Part shown: piece after piece, positions 6,465 to 14,088 of the stretch
Position numbering within the stretch: position 1 is the first letter of the stretch
Layout: each line of letters begins with the position of its first letter
Assembly (NCBI GenBank): GCA_016794585.1
Contig: JAEUJM010000046.1
Location: forward strand, 22,443 to 86,442
Reading direction: 5' to 3'
Origin: Acidimicrobiales bacterium
Lineage (GTDB): Bacteria > Actinomycetota > Acidimicrobiia > Acidimicrobiales > DATDAH01
Length of the DNA stretch: 64,000 nt
The notes under the pieces: model-generated
What the model was told of the DNA's origin: nothing
The model's input: the letters and a program-made list of their open reading frames with translations, nothing else
Database searches by the model: none
Position numbers and translations under genes: made by a program

Positions 6465-9155
6465 GTGGCGGGTTCCGGGGGTGGGCCTCCTTCGGGGGTG
6501 GTGACGCTGCTCTTCACCGACGTCGAGGGGTCGACGAGGTGGTGGGCGGCCGATCCCGAGGCCATGTCGGCGAGCCTGCGGGTCCACGACGGCATCCTGC
6601 GCGAGGCCGTGGGGGCCGGGGGCGGCTACGTGTTCGCCACCGCCGGCGACTCGTTCGCCGTGGCGTTCTCCCGCGCCTCCGATGCCTACGACGCCGCCCG
6701 CGCCGCCCAGGAGGCCCTGGCGACCGCGAGGTGGCCCGGTCCCGAACTACGGGTCCGCATGGGCCTGCACCTCGGCGAGGCCGAGGAACGCGGCGGCGAC
6801 TACTTCGGCCCCGTGGTGAACGCCGCGGCCCGGGTCGAGGCGGCGGGCCACGGCGGTCAGATCCTGTGCACCGACGCGGTGGCGGCCGTGGTCGACGACG
6901 ACCGTCTCGTCGACCTGGGGGAGCACCAGCTCCGCGACCTGCCGGCGCCGTTGCGGCTCTGGCAGGTCGGGGCGACGGAGTTCCCCCCGCTCCGGGGTGT
7001 GGTTCGGGACCGGGACACCCTGCCGGTGCGCCGGACCCGACTGCTGGGACGCGACCGGGAGGTCGCCGACGTCCGCGTCCAGGTGGTCGAGCACCGGCTG
7101 GTGACGCTGGTCGGCCCCGGCGGCATCGGCAAGACGAGCCTCGCCGTGGAGGTCGCCGGGCAGCTCGGGGCGCACTTCGAGGGCGGTGTGCACTTCGCCG
7201 ACCTGGCCGCGGTGGGCGACCCCGACGGGATCCTCCCCGCCTTCTGCCGGGCGGTCCAACTCGTCGTCACCTCGTCGCCTTACGACCAGCTGTGCAGCCA
7301 CCTGGCCGCCCAGCCCACCCTGGTCGTGGTCGACAACTGCGAGCACCTGATCGACGACGTGGCCGAGCTCGTCGACCGGCTGGTGGACGATGTGCCGACG
7401 CTCCACCTGCTCGCCACGTCGCGGGAACACCTGGATATCGACGGAGAGCACCTGGTACCGGTCGGCCCCCTGGCCACCACGGCCGACGCGCCGGCGGTGC
7501 GGCTGTTCGTCGAGCGCGTCGTGGCCCTGGCCCCCGGGTTCGCCCCGACCGAGGACGACCTGGCCACGATCGCCGCCATCTGCACCCGTCTCGACGGCCT
7601 GCCCCTGGCCATCGAGCTGGCGGCCGGGCGGGCGCTGACGATGGGCCTGGCCGACATCGAGCAGGGCCTCGGTGACCGCTTCGCGCTCCTGGCGGGTAGC
7701 CGCCGAGGCAAGTTGCGCCGCCAGCAGTCACTGCGGGCGGCGATCGACTGGTCGATCGACCTCCTGGCGGACGACGAGCGCGGCCTGCTCGCCCGCCTGG
7801 CCGTGATCTCGGGACCCTTCGCCCTCGAGATCGCCGCCGCCGTGGGCGAGCTCTCCTCGGCTGCGGCCGCCGACGGCGTGTCCTCACTGGTGGCCAAGTC
7901 GCTGCTCTCGCGGGCCGACGACGTGGGTGGCGAGGCCCGGTTCGTGGTCCTGGAGACCGTCCGGGAGTGGGGCCTCGAGCACCTGAGCCATCGCGGTGAG
8001 CTCGGCACCGCGCGCAACGTGCACGCCCAGTGGTACCTGAGCCAGGTCGAGGCCCTCGACCCGGTCACCTGGCTGTTCAGCGCTGCCGACCTGGGGCCGC
8101 TGCGGTCTCCGGTCGACCCCTTCGCGGCCGCCGCCCACCTCGCCCAGACCGACCCTGCGGGGGCCGCGACGATCGTGGCCAGCTACCACCAGACCATCAC
8201 CGTCGCGGGGCTCGGACCCCCGGCCCGCGAGATCCAGCGGGCGGCCCGGGACACCGGCCGAGGGCGGACATCCGCCCGGTTGTGGTGGGGAGAGCAGGCG
8301 CTGGCCCTGTCGCTCATGGAGGGGATCGACATCGACGATCCGCCGCCGCCCGACGACGGGTCGTGGGAGTGGCGGCTGCTGGTCGGCGGGCCCGGCCACG
8401 AGAACGCCGGCAACCTCGGCTGGCTCCGGTCCTGGGCCGAGCCCCGCGGCGTGATCGACGACTTCGAGGCGCTGTCACCCGTCGCCGACGACGCCGAGGC
8501 TCTCGCCCTCCGGGCCTTCGCCACGACGGTCGCCGTGCACGCCTACACCCACCTCGGTCACGCCGACGAGGCCATCGCGGCCTACGAGGAAGCCGGCCGG
8601 CTCTGGCAGGCGTACGGCGTGGGTCGAGCATCGTTGGGCACGGTGCTCATGGCCGTGGCCACCGCGGCGGTCCTGGCGGACACCGACCTTCGTTCCTCGC
8701 CCACCGTGGCCGCCACGATGACGCCGGCGGGCGACCCGACGGCACGCACGACGTGGTCGCTCGACGCCCTGACCCGGGCGGTGCTCCTCTGTGCCCCCGG
8801 CGACCGACCGACCGCCGTCGCCCGAGCGGCACGGGAGCACTGCCACGGTCGCTACCCGGACGAGGAGAGCGCCTACCTGGCCGTCCTGGCGTACCACGCA
8901 TCCGCCGAGGACCCCGAGCGGGCCCTCGGCCTCGTCGAGGACATCGCCTACCGGACGCCGGGGGTCCCGGTGCTCGACCGGATGGTCCGCCTCCGGGCGG
9001 CCGGGTCGTCGCTCGACGCCCTGGCCGACGAGCGCCAGCACGTCGCCGCCGTGGCGCGCAAGTTCGAGAGCGACACGACCCGCGAAGAGCGCTTCGCCGT
9101 CAACCGGCCCAAGCTCGACGCCGAGGTTGCCCGCGTCCTCGACCGCGCCGGCTGA
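6465..9155 (+). CDS. Class III nucleotide cyclase domain fused to a STAND (NB-ARC-like) ATPase regulator
   Basis: 896 residues. Residues 1-175 form a class III cyclase homology domain: LLFTDVEGSTRWW with the first metal Asp, TAGDSFAVAF with the second, and VVNAAARVE with the Asn and Arg that stabilise the transition state, so catalysis is plausible. Residues 200-500 are a STAND ATPase with P-loop VGPGGIGKTSLA, a Walker B-like strand TLVVVDNCEHL and LLATSREHL, then winged-helix-like RQQSLRAAIDWS. The remainder is helical and resembles TPR-type sensor repeats. No LuxR-type HTH is seen at the C-terminus, although many relatives have one. It stands alone in its orientation. Product (cAMP or cGMP) and signal are unknown. 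Confidence 0.87.
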   Translation: MAGSGGGPPSGVVTLLFTDVEGSTRWWAADPEAMSASLRVHDGILREAVGAGGGYVFATAGDSFAVAFSRASDAYDAARAAQEALATARWPGPELRVRMGLHLGEAEERGGDYFGPVVNAAARVEAAGHGGQILCTDAVAAVVDDDRLVDLGEHQLRDLPAPLRLWQVGATEFPPLRGVVRDRDTLPVRRTRLLGRDREVADVRVQVVEHRLVTLVGPGGIGKTSLAVEVAGQLGAHFEGGVHFADLAAVGDPDGILPAFCRAVQLVVTSSPYDQLCSHLAAQPTLVVVDNCEHLIDDVAELVDRLVDDVPTLHLLATSREHLDIDGEHLVPVGPLATTADAPAVRLFVERVVALAPGFAPTEDDLATIAAICTRLDGLPLAIELAAGRALTMGLADIEQGLGDRFALLAGSRRGKLRRQQSLRAAIDWSIDLLADDERGLLARLAVISGPFALEIAAAVGELSSAAAADGVSSLVAKSLLSRADDVGGEARFVVLETVREWGLEHLSHRGELGTARNVHAQWYLSQVEALDPVTWLFSAADLGPLRSPVDPFAAAAHLAQTDPAGAATIVASYHQTITVAGLGPPAREIQRAARDTGRGRTSARLWWGEQALALSLMEGIDIDDPPPPDDGSWEWRLLVGGPGHENAGNLGWLRSWAEPRGVIDDFEALSPVADDAEALALRAFATTVAVHAYTHLGHADEAIAAYEEAGRLWQAYGVGRASLGTVLMAVATAAVLADTDLRSSPTVAATMTPAGDPTARTTWSLDALTRAVLLCAPGDRPTAVARAAREHCHGRYPDEESAYLAVLAYHASAEDPERALGLVEDIAYRTPGVPVLDRMVRLRAAGSSLDALADERQHVAAVARKFESDTTREERFAVNRPKLDAEVARVLDRAG

Positions 9156-9347
9156 CGGCAACGCGCGGGCGGCGTGACCCACACCCAGTGCGGTCTCCGG
9201 GTCGACGACGATCTCGGCGAGACCCGACGGCGGTGACCCGCAGCGCGGATCGTCCCCTACGATGACCGTCGTCGTGAGCGCCTGCTCAGGCATCGCGTGC
9301 GGTTCCTTCGTCGTCGGAGGTCTCGCACATGCAATCGCTCAGGTCCC

Positions 9348-9420
9348 GCCCCCATCGTCCAGCGGCCTAGGACGCCGGCCTTTCACGCCGGTAACACGGG
9401 TTCGAATCCCGTTGGGGGTG
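9348..9420 (+). tRNA. tRNA-Glu (TTC anticodon)
   Basis: A 73-base cloverleaf: acceptor GCCCCCA pairs with TGGGGGT (a G-U pair at 1-72), the anticodon arm CCGGCC-TTTCA-CGCCGG carries TTC, and the T arm CGGGTTCGAATCCCG is canonical. CCA is not encoded. A TACGAT box at about 9254 may mark the promoter. The 190 bases between the cyclase gene and this tRNA hold no gene I can support. Confidence 0.95.
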
Positions 9421-9493
9421 CTCCACCGATGAGTCCGGGGGCGGGCCGCCGTCCTCCGTGCGACCGAGATCTCCGACGCACGGGAGCGCCGCC

Positions 9494-10129
9494 ATGGGCA
9501 TCATCCAGATCGAGCTGTTCGCCACCCTCGACCTCGTCGGGCAGGCGCCCGGCGGGCCCGACGAAGACACCGACGACGAGTTCGCCTTCGGAGGGTGGCA
9601 GGCGCCGTTGATCGACGACGTCAGCGGCGAGCAGATCGGCGCCGCCTACGAGCACACCGACGCCCTGCTGCTCGGCCGGCGCACCTTCGACGTGTTCGCC
9701 GACTACTGGCCCCGCCAGGATCCCGACGCCAACCCCTTCGCCGCGCTCTTCAACCGCATCCCGAAGTACGTCGCGTCCCGCGGAACGCCCGACCTGGCGT
9801 GGGACGACTCCCACCAGGTCGGGGCTTCCGACCTGCCGGGTGACGTGCGGGCGCTGCGCGACCGCCACGAGCACGTCTCCGTCGTGGGGAGCATGGATCT
9901 CGTGCAGACCCTGCTGCGCGAGAAGCTGTTCGACCGCCTGGACCTCTGGATCCACCCCATCGTGCTGGGCCAGGGCAAGCAGGTCTTCGCCGGCGGCGCC
10001 GTCCCCTCGAACCTCACCCTCGTCACACCACCCCAGGCCAGCCCCAACGGGGTCGTCTGCCTCCGCTACGCGCTCGCCGACGGCGTCCCCGCCACCGGCG
10101 ACATGGAAGAGACGCTCTCCGACCGCTGA
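9494..10129 (+). CDS. RibD C-terminal domain / dihydrofolate reductase-like protein
   Basis: 211 residues of the stand-alone RibD_C reductase-like family. Typical features are FATLDLVGQAPGG at the N-terminus, the LLLGRRTFDVFADYWP stretch, the KYVAS strand, SVVGSMDLVQTLL (nucleotide-binding Gly region) and LDLWIHPIVLGQGKQVF near the C-terminus. Members probably reduce small substrates with NAD(P)H, but most have no assigned reaction. The ATG at 9494 is chosen because homology begins immediately after it. The gene ends at a strong bidirectional palindrome shared with the convergent SnoaL-like gene. Confidence 0.85.
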   Translation: MGIIQIELFATLDLVGQAPGGPDEDTDDEFAFGGWQAPLIDDVSGEQIGAAYEHTDALLLGRRTFDVFADYWPRQDPDANPFAALFNRIPKYVASRGTPDLAWDDSHQVGASDLPGDVRALRDRHEHVSVVGSMDLVQTLLREKLFDRLDLWIHPIVLGQGKQVFAGGAVPSNLTLVTPPQASPNGVVCLRYALADGVPATGDMEETLSDR

Positions 10130-10145
10130 CGGCGACACGCCGCGA

Positions 10146-10192
10146 TTCTTTGGACCGTTCACCGCGCCTGGCGCGGTCAACGGTCCAAAGAA
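10146..10192. terminator. Near-perfect 47-base palindrome between convergent genes
   Basis: The arms TTCTTTGGACCGTT-C-ACCGCGCC are matched by the reverse complement on the other side of a single central T at 10169; only one base pair (10160/10178) fails. The outer bases give T-rich ends in both directions, so it can act as a bidirectional intrinsic terminator for the RibD-like gene (+) and the SnoaL-like gene (-). Confidence 0.75.
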
Positions 10193-10201
10193 CGAGCGCG
10201 G

Positions 10202-10648
10202 TCAAGCCGGCGCCGCCTCCCGGGCACGGTCCCACGCCGCCACGCGCTCGGTGTCCTCGTAGTCCTCCCAGCGCTGGAGGCGGCCCCAGCGGAGCTCGAG
10301 CCACGCCACCGCCCGATTGGTGTAGGTGCCGTCGGGGCTGTGGTCCCACGCCCGAACCGCCACCCGGGTGCGCCACGGGGGGCCGTTGACGAGGATGTCC
10401 TCGACCTCGAGGCACAGCCCCTCGGCGGCGAAGCGGTCGGCGAAGGCCCGGCACTCGTCGAGTCCCTGGTGGGTGACATGGGGCTCGGCACCTTTCACCA
10501 CCGGGCGGAACATGGACGCCCAGGAGTTGTCGCCGGGGAAGCACAGCTCGGCGTCGGGGGACGCCAGCTTCAGGAGGAACGTGGGGTCGCCCCCGTTGAG
10601 CTCCCGGATCCCCCGGCGGACCATCGCCCTCACTGCGGCCTTGTACAC
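10202..10648 (-). CDS. SnoaL-like / NTF2-fold protein
   Basis: 148 residues with the pattern of a SnoaL-type polyketide-cyclase-like fold: an N-terminal helix ending RRGIRELNGGD, then FLLKLASPDAELCFPGDNSWA, a helix with CRAFADRFAAEGL, and strands LEVEDILVNGPPWRTRVAVR and NRAVAWLELRWGRLQRWEDYED. Such proteins bind or isomerise small ligands; no substrate can be named. I choose the GTG at 10648 because GGAGG lies eight bases upstream; another GTG at 10657 would sit on top of that site. It diverges from a TetR gene across two tandem palindromes that probably repress both. Confidence 0.75.
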   Translation of the reverse strand: MYKAAVRAMVRRGIRELNGGDPTFLLKLASPDAELCFPGDNSWASMFRPVVKGAEPHVTHQGLDECRAFADRFAAEGLCLEVEDILVNGPPWRTRVAVRAWDHSPDGTYTNRAVAWLELRWGRLQRWEDYEDTERVAAWDRAREAAPA

Positions 10649-10661
10649 GGCGACCACCTCC

Positions 10662-10694
10662 TAGAACGATCATTCTAATAGAACGACCGTTCTA
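10662..10694. promoter_or_regulatory. Two tandem 16-bp operators for the TetR regulator
   Basis: Two near-identical palindromes, TAGAACGATCATTCTA (10662-10677) and TAGAACGACCGTTCTA (10679-10694), lie 17 bp apart centre to centre in the intergenic space between the SnoaL-like gene and the tetR gene, overlapping both likely promoters. AT-rich half-sites stand out against the GC-rich surroundings. This is the classic form of a TetR-family autoregulatory site. Confidence 0.8.
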
Positions 10695-10696
10695 GG

Positions 10697-11296
10697 ATGC
10701 AAGGCGTGCCGTCGACGACCCGCGACCGCCTCGTCACCGCCGCCAACGAGGCCATGCGCGCTCGGGGCTACCGGGGCACCTCGGTGAAGGACGTGCTGGC
10801 CGCCGCCGGCGCCCCGGCGGGCTCGCTCTACCACCACTTCCCCGGCGGCAAGCCCGAGCTGGCCGCCGCCGCGGTCCGGGAGTCGGGCGCCGTCTACGGC
10901 GAGCTGTACGAGGCCATCGCCGACGCCGCCCCCGACGTGGCCCAAGGGTTCGTCGACTTCTTCGCCGGCGCCGCCGACGTGCTCGCCGCCGGCGACTACC
11001 TCGACGTGTGCCCCATCGGCACCATCGCCGGCGAGGTGGCCAGCAGCGACGACGACCTGCGGGCCGCCACCGACGACGTGTTCCGGGCTTGGACCGCCGC
11101 CGCCGCCCGGCGCCTCGGGGACGCCGGCCTCCCCGCTGACCGCGCCGAGGAACTCGCCACGACCGCAATTGCCGCGCTCCAGGGCGGCTTCATCCTGGCG
11201 AGGGCCCGCCGCGACGCCGACCTGCTGACGACCGTCGGCCGCCAGGTCGCCACACTGGTCACGGCGGCGCTCGCCTCCACGGGGGTCCCGCGATGA
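10697..11296 (+). CDS. TetR family transcriptional regulator
   Basis: 199 residues. The N-terminal helix-turn-helix domain is clear: TRDRLVTAANEAMRARGYRGTSVKDVLAAAGAPAGSLYHHFPGGKPEL, in which LYHHFPGGK is the recognition helix region of the YxaF/LmrA branch. The C-terminal ligand domain contains CPIGTIAGEVA, also typical of that branch. The ATG at 10697 directly follows the second operator and has no ribosome site, so it would be leaderless; a GTG at 10706 is an alternative. The stop overlaps the start of the next gene (ATGA), which it probably regulates along with the divergent SnoaL-like gene. Confidence 0.88.
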   Translation: MQGVPSTTRDRLVTAANEAMRARGYRGTSVKDVLAAAGAPAGSLYHHFPGGKPELAAAAVRESGAVYGELYEAIADAAPDVAQGFVDFFAGAADVLAAGDYLDVCPIGTIAGEVASSDDDLRAATDDVFRAWTAAAARRLGDAGLPADRAEELATTAIAALQGGFILARARRDADLLTTVGRQVATLVTAALASTGVPR

Positions 11297-11856
11297 GTTC
11301 GGGCCTCGGCGGCGGTCCGACCAGCATGGACGCCACCAACCTCGCCGACCTCTACGACCTGCCCCTCGTGGACTGGGGCTTCGTCACCGATGCCCTCGAG
11401 CAGGGTCTCCCGCAGGCGCCCGGCTCCGGCGGCCCGGACCGCCACACCTGCTGGCTGGCCACCATCGACGCCGACGGCAAGCCGCACGTGACCGGTATCG
11501 GAGCGCTCTGGGTGCACGGCGCCTTCTGGTTCGAGACCGGGGAGACCACCCGCAAGGGCCGCAACCTCGCCCGCGACCCCCGCTGCACCCTGAGCGTCGC
11601 CGCCGAGGCGTTCGATCTCGTGGCCGAGGGGACGGCCGAGCTCGTCGAGGACCCGGACCTCGTCGCCGACCTCGCCGCCCGCTACGCCGCCGACGGCTGG
11701 CCCTGCCGGGTCGACGAGTCGGGCACCCGCCTCACCGCCGACTTCAGCGCCCCGTCCGCCGGATCACCACCCTGGGCCCTCTACCGGGTGAGGCCCACGT
11801 CGGCCATGGCCCTGCGCACCACCGAGCCCGGCGGCGCCACCCGCTGGCGCTTCTGA
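11293..11856 (+). CDS. Pyridoxamine 5'-phosphate oxidase family (FMN-binding split barrel) protein
   Basis: 187 residues with the split-barrel signature: TCWLATIDADGKPHVTGIGALWVHGAFWFET, then TRKGRNLARDPRCTLSV, a pattern shared with general stress FMN and F420-binding PPOX-family reductases. The C-terminus ends with a barrel strand (WALYRVRPTSAMAL). It is translationally coupled to the TetR gene by an ATGA overlap, so a detoxification role under that regulator is a fair inference. Cofactor choice between FMN and F420 cannot be decided by eye. Confidence 0.8.
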   Translation: MSSGLGGGPTSMDATNLADLYDLPLVDWGFVTDALEQGLPQAPGSGGPDRHTCWLATIDADGKPHVTGIGALWVHGAFWFETGETTRKGRNLARDPRCTLSVAAEAFDLVAEGTAELVEDPDLVADLAARYAADGWPCRVDESGTRLTADFSAPSAGSPPWALYRVRPTSAMALRTTEPGGATRWRF

Positions 11857-11912
11857 GCACACGCACCCCGTACGTCCTTGACCGGGCGGCGCGATAGGAA
11901 CACAGTAAGAAC

Positions 11913-12404
11913 ATGCCCGCGGTGCACGCCACGATCGCCCGCCACCCGTTCGACCTGACCACGTCCCAGGTCGAACGTGCACTGGAAGGCGTCGCCCCTG
12001 AGCCGCTCCGGGACCACTACGCCATCGTCAACGGGCGGCGCTACCCACCGAAGCAGGTCATCGCCGTGGTCACCGGCCTCGACCGCTCGGCGTTCATCAC
12101 CACGCAGGCCCGGAGCGTCCTCGAACGACTGCACTTCACCGTCGGGCGGGTCGGCTCCCCACCGACGGTGTCGGCGTCCCCGGCACCGACGGCGGCTGCG
12201 GATGAGCGCTTGGCCGCTGAGGCGGACCTTCTGCGGCCGTATCGCGGGGAGCACGTGGCCGTCGATCGGGATTGGACCGAGGTCCTGGCGTCCGGACCCG
12301 ATCCTCATGCCGTGCGCCGGGCGCTCAAGGCCATGGGGCTCCGTGGCACCATCTTCCGCGTGCCCGAGGATCCGGGCAACGACATCGGTGCGTTCGGTTG
12401 GTGA
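11913..12404 (+). CDS. Small protein with GRRYPPKQV domain and DUF5678-like domain
   Basis: 163 residues in two parts. Residues 10-80 hold HYAIVNGRRYPPKQVIAVV, then TGLDRSAF, TTQARSVLERL, which looks like a small DNA-associated domain found at the start of some restriction-type proteins (inference from pattern). Residues 105-155 (LLRPYRGEHVAVDRDW, EVLASGPDPHAVRRAL, TIFRVPED) resemble DUF5678, which is often paired with aspartyl-protease-like genes. Its TGA overlaps the GTG of the next gene, so the two are coupled. No function is established. Confidence 0.6.
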   Translation: MPAVHATIARHPFDLTTSQVERALEGVAPEPLRDHYAIVNGRRYPPKQVIAVVTGLDRSAFITTQARSVLERLHFTVGRVGSPPTVSASPAPTAAADERLAAEADLLRPYRGEHVAVDRDWTEVLASGPDPHAVRRALKAMGLRGTIFRVPEDPGNDIGAFGW

Positions 12405-12799
12405 CCTACCCGTTCCGGGGCCTACCGGGCAGCACCGGGTTCGTGCCCCGGCCGGTGCTCGACGTCGCGGTCGAGCACGAGGACGTCGTGGACGTCGTCG
12501 CCCTGTGTGACACAGGGGCGCTGCACAACCGGTTCGGCCGATGGGTCGCCGACGAAGCCGGACTCGACCTCGAGGATCTGCGGCCCGAAGCGATCGCCGT
12601 CGGCGGCCAGCACCTCCTGGCCCGGACCGCCACCCTCCGGCTGGAGATCGGGCCGATCGCCTGGGAAGCCCCGATCAGCTTCTGCGAGCCGTGGCCCTGG
12701 CCCTACCACCTGCTCGGCCAGGAAGGGTTCTTCCGATGGTTCGACGTGACCATCCGTGCGGCCGACCGAGAGCTCGACCTCGCACCGATCGAGGTCTGA
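12401..12799 (+). CDS. Retropepsin-like aspartyl protease domain protein
   Basis: 132 residues starting at a GTG that overlaps the previous stop (GTGA). The sequence VVALCDTGALHNRFGRWVAD contains the hydrophobic-hydrophobic-D-T-G signature of clan AA aspartyl proteases, followed by a loop with LARTATLRLEIG and ISFCEPWPWPYHLLGQEGFFRWFDV, where LLGQEGFF corresponds to the usual I-L-G flap-side motif. As in other retropepsin-like bacterial proteins, one short copy would dimerise. Its tight coupling to a DUF5678-like partner recalls toxin-antitoxin-like or small regulatory modules, but activity is unproven. Confidence 0.7.
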   Translation: MTYPFRGLPGSTGFVPRPVLDVAVEHEDVVDVVALCDTGALHNRFGRWVADEAGLDLEDLRPEAIAVGGQHLLARTATLRLEIGPIAWEAPISFCEPWPWPYHLLGQEGFFRWFDVTIRAADRELDLAPIEV

Positions 12800-12809
12800 C
12801 TGGCTTCGA

Positions 12810-13460
12810 TCAGCGCCGGCGGGGGTCCTCGAGCTCGGTGGGGCCGACGTGGGTGTCGAGCCAGTCCTGGAGGGGTTGGGCGGCACGGTAGAAGGCGAGG
12901 AGTCGGTCCTTGGCCTTGGCGGTGCCGAGCCACGCCGCCGGCTCCCACTGCTTCCACGCCGCCAGGCCCTTGTACCGGAGCAGCTCGATGCGGGGGTGGT
13001 CCTTGGGGTAGCCCCGGGGCGCGGTCTTGAGGGTGTCGTGGGCGGTGACCTCGTAGCCGTTCTTCGCCAGCGTCGAGATCACGTCCTCGAGGGCGCTGCC
13101 GGTGGCGTCGGCCGCCACCGAGCGGCGGTAGCGGTCGAGCTGGTCCTTGGCCATCACGTAGTAGCCCCGGCCGGCGGCGAGGCCGTCGGCGCCCAGGTGG
13201 GCGTAGCCGTAGGTGCCGACCATGGCGCCGATGTTGGTCTTGTACGGCGTCTTGTCGGCGCTGAAGCGCACGTCTCGGTACGGCCGGAACACCTTGCCCT
13301 CGCCGAACTCGGGGGCCAGCTCGTCGAGCAGGGCGACCATCGGGCCCTTCACCTGCTCGTCGTAGAAGGCCTTGTGCTCGTTCCAGTAGGTCTTGGTGTT
13401 GTCCGCCTCGAGGCCCTCGTAGAAGTCGAGCGCCTCCGCCGGCCAGCCCTTGAACGCCAT
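12810..13460 (-). CDS. DUF2461 family protein
   Basis: 216 residues that match the DUF2461 (TIGR02453) family: FKGWPAEALDFYEGLEADN at the start, NEHKAFYDEQVKGPM, then the conserved FRPYRDVRFSADKTPYKTNIG and GYYVMAKDQLDRYR, ending with PRGYPKDHPRIELLRYKGL and WLGTAKAKDRLLAFY. The family is widespread and uncharacterised. It lies convergently next to the aspartyl-protease-like gene and nine bases downstream of the tetR of an exporter operon, so it may be the last gene of that transcript. Confidence 0.88.
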   Translation of the reverse strand: MAFKGWPAEALDFYEGLEADNTKTYWNEHKAFYDEQVKGPMVALLDELAPEFGEGKVFRPYRDVRFSADKTPYKTNIGAMVGTYGYAHLGADGLAAGRGYYVMAKDQLDRYRRSVAADATGSALEDVISTLAKNGYEVTAHDTLKTAPRGYPKDHPRIELLRYKGLAAWKQWEPAAWLGTAKAKDRLLAFYRAAQPLQDWLDTHVGPTELEDPRRR

Positions 13461-13469
13461 GGCCGAACG

Positions 13470-14084
13470 CTACCCAGCGCCGCCAGGACCGCCGCCGCCG
13501 AGCAGGCCGTCGAGGGCTCTGCCGATCTGGGCGCGCACCTCGGGGTCGGCCGCGCCCAGGCGCGCCTCTCGCTGGCCGGCAGCGATCACCAGGCCGCCGA
13601 TGAGGTCGGCCACCGCACCCCGCTCGTCGGCGTCGGTGACGCCCGCTTCGACCAACGCCGCGTCGAGGGGGGCCAGCACCTGGCGGTGGCTGTCGGCCAG
13701 CTCGGCCAGCTCGTCGGGCTCGAGGTCGCCGGCCGCCTCGGCCAGCGCCACGATCAGGTCGTGCTCGGGCTGGCGGGCGTAGTCGAGCTGGTCCTCCACC
13801 CAGGCCTCGATGCGGGTTCGGGGCGGGCCCTCGCCGCCGAGCACCTCGGCGGCCCGCTCGACCTGCGCCGGCAGCTCGGCCCGGAACCACCGCAGCAGGA
13901 TGTGGGCCTTGTCGGGGAAGTACCGGTAGAGCGAGTTGCGGGCCAGGCCGACCTCGGTGGCGATGTCCCCCAGGCTGACGGCGGCGTAGCCCCGCTCGAC
14001 GAACAGGCGCAGCGCGGCATCGAACACGGCCGCCTCCTGGCGGGCGACGTGCTCGGCGACGCTGTCGGCCTGGATGCGGGGCAC
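13470..14084 (-). CDS. TetR family regulator of the adjacent ABC exporter
   Basis: 204 residues with a clear TetR helix-turn-helix: EAAVFDAALRLFVERGYAAVSLGDIATEVGLARNSLYRYFPDKAHIL. The rest is a helical ligand domain with several acidic segments and a Gly-rich tail. It starts four bases after the ABC ATPase stop and is the third gene of a leftward operon (permease, ATPase, regulator). The 30-bp palindrome upstream of the permease gene is the likely binding site, giving an autoregulated export system. The ligand is unknown. Confidence 0.88.
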   Translation of the reverse strand: MPRIQADSVAEHVARQEAAVFDAALRLFVERGYAAVSLGDIATEVGLARNSLYRYFPDKAHILLRWFRAELPAQVERAAEVLGGEGPPRTRIEAWVEDQLDYARQPEHDLIVALAEAAGDLEPDELAELADSHRQVLAPLDAALVEAGVTDADERGAVADLIGGLVIAAGQREARLGAADPEVRAQIGRALDGLLGGGGPGGAG

Positions 14085-14088
14085 GGCC

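Noticed and set aside
9156..9293. Possible short minus-strand gene beginning MPEQALTTT at 9293
   Set aside because: It continues into the antisense of the cyclase gene without a stop, and nothing in it is recognisable; a TACGAT in the area suits a tRNA promoter.
9367..9570. Frames containing peptides such as GFEPV or GVGFEPTV next to tRNA genes
   Set aside because: These peptides are translations of the antisense T arm of tRNAs, a well-known artefact.
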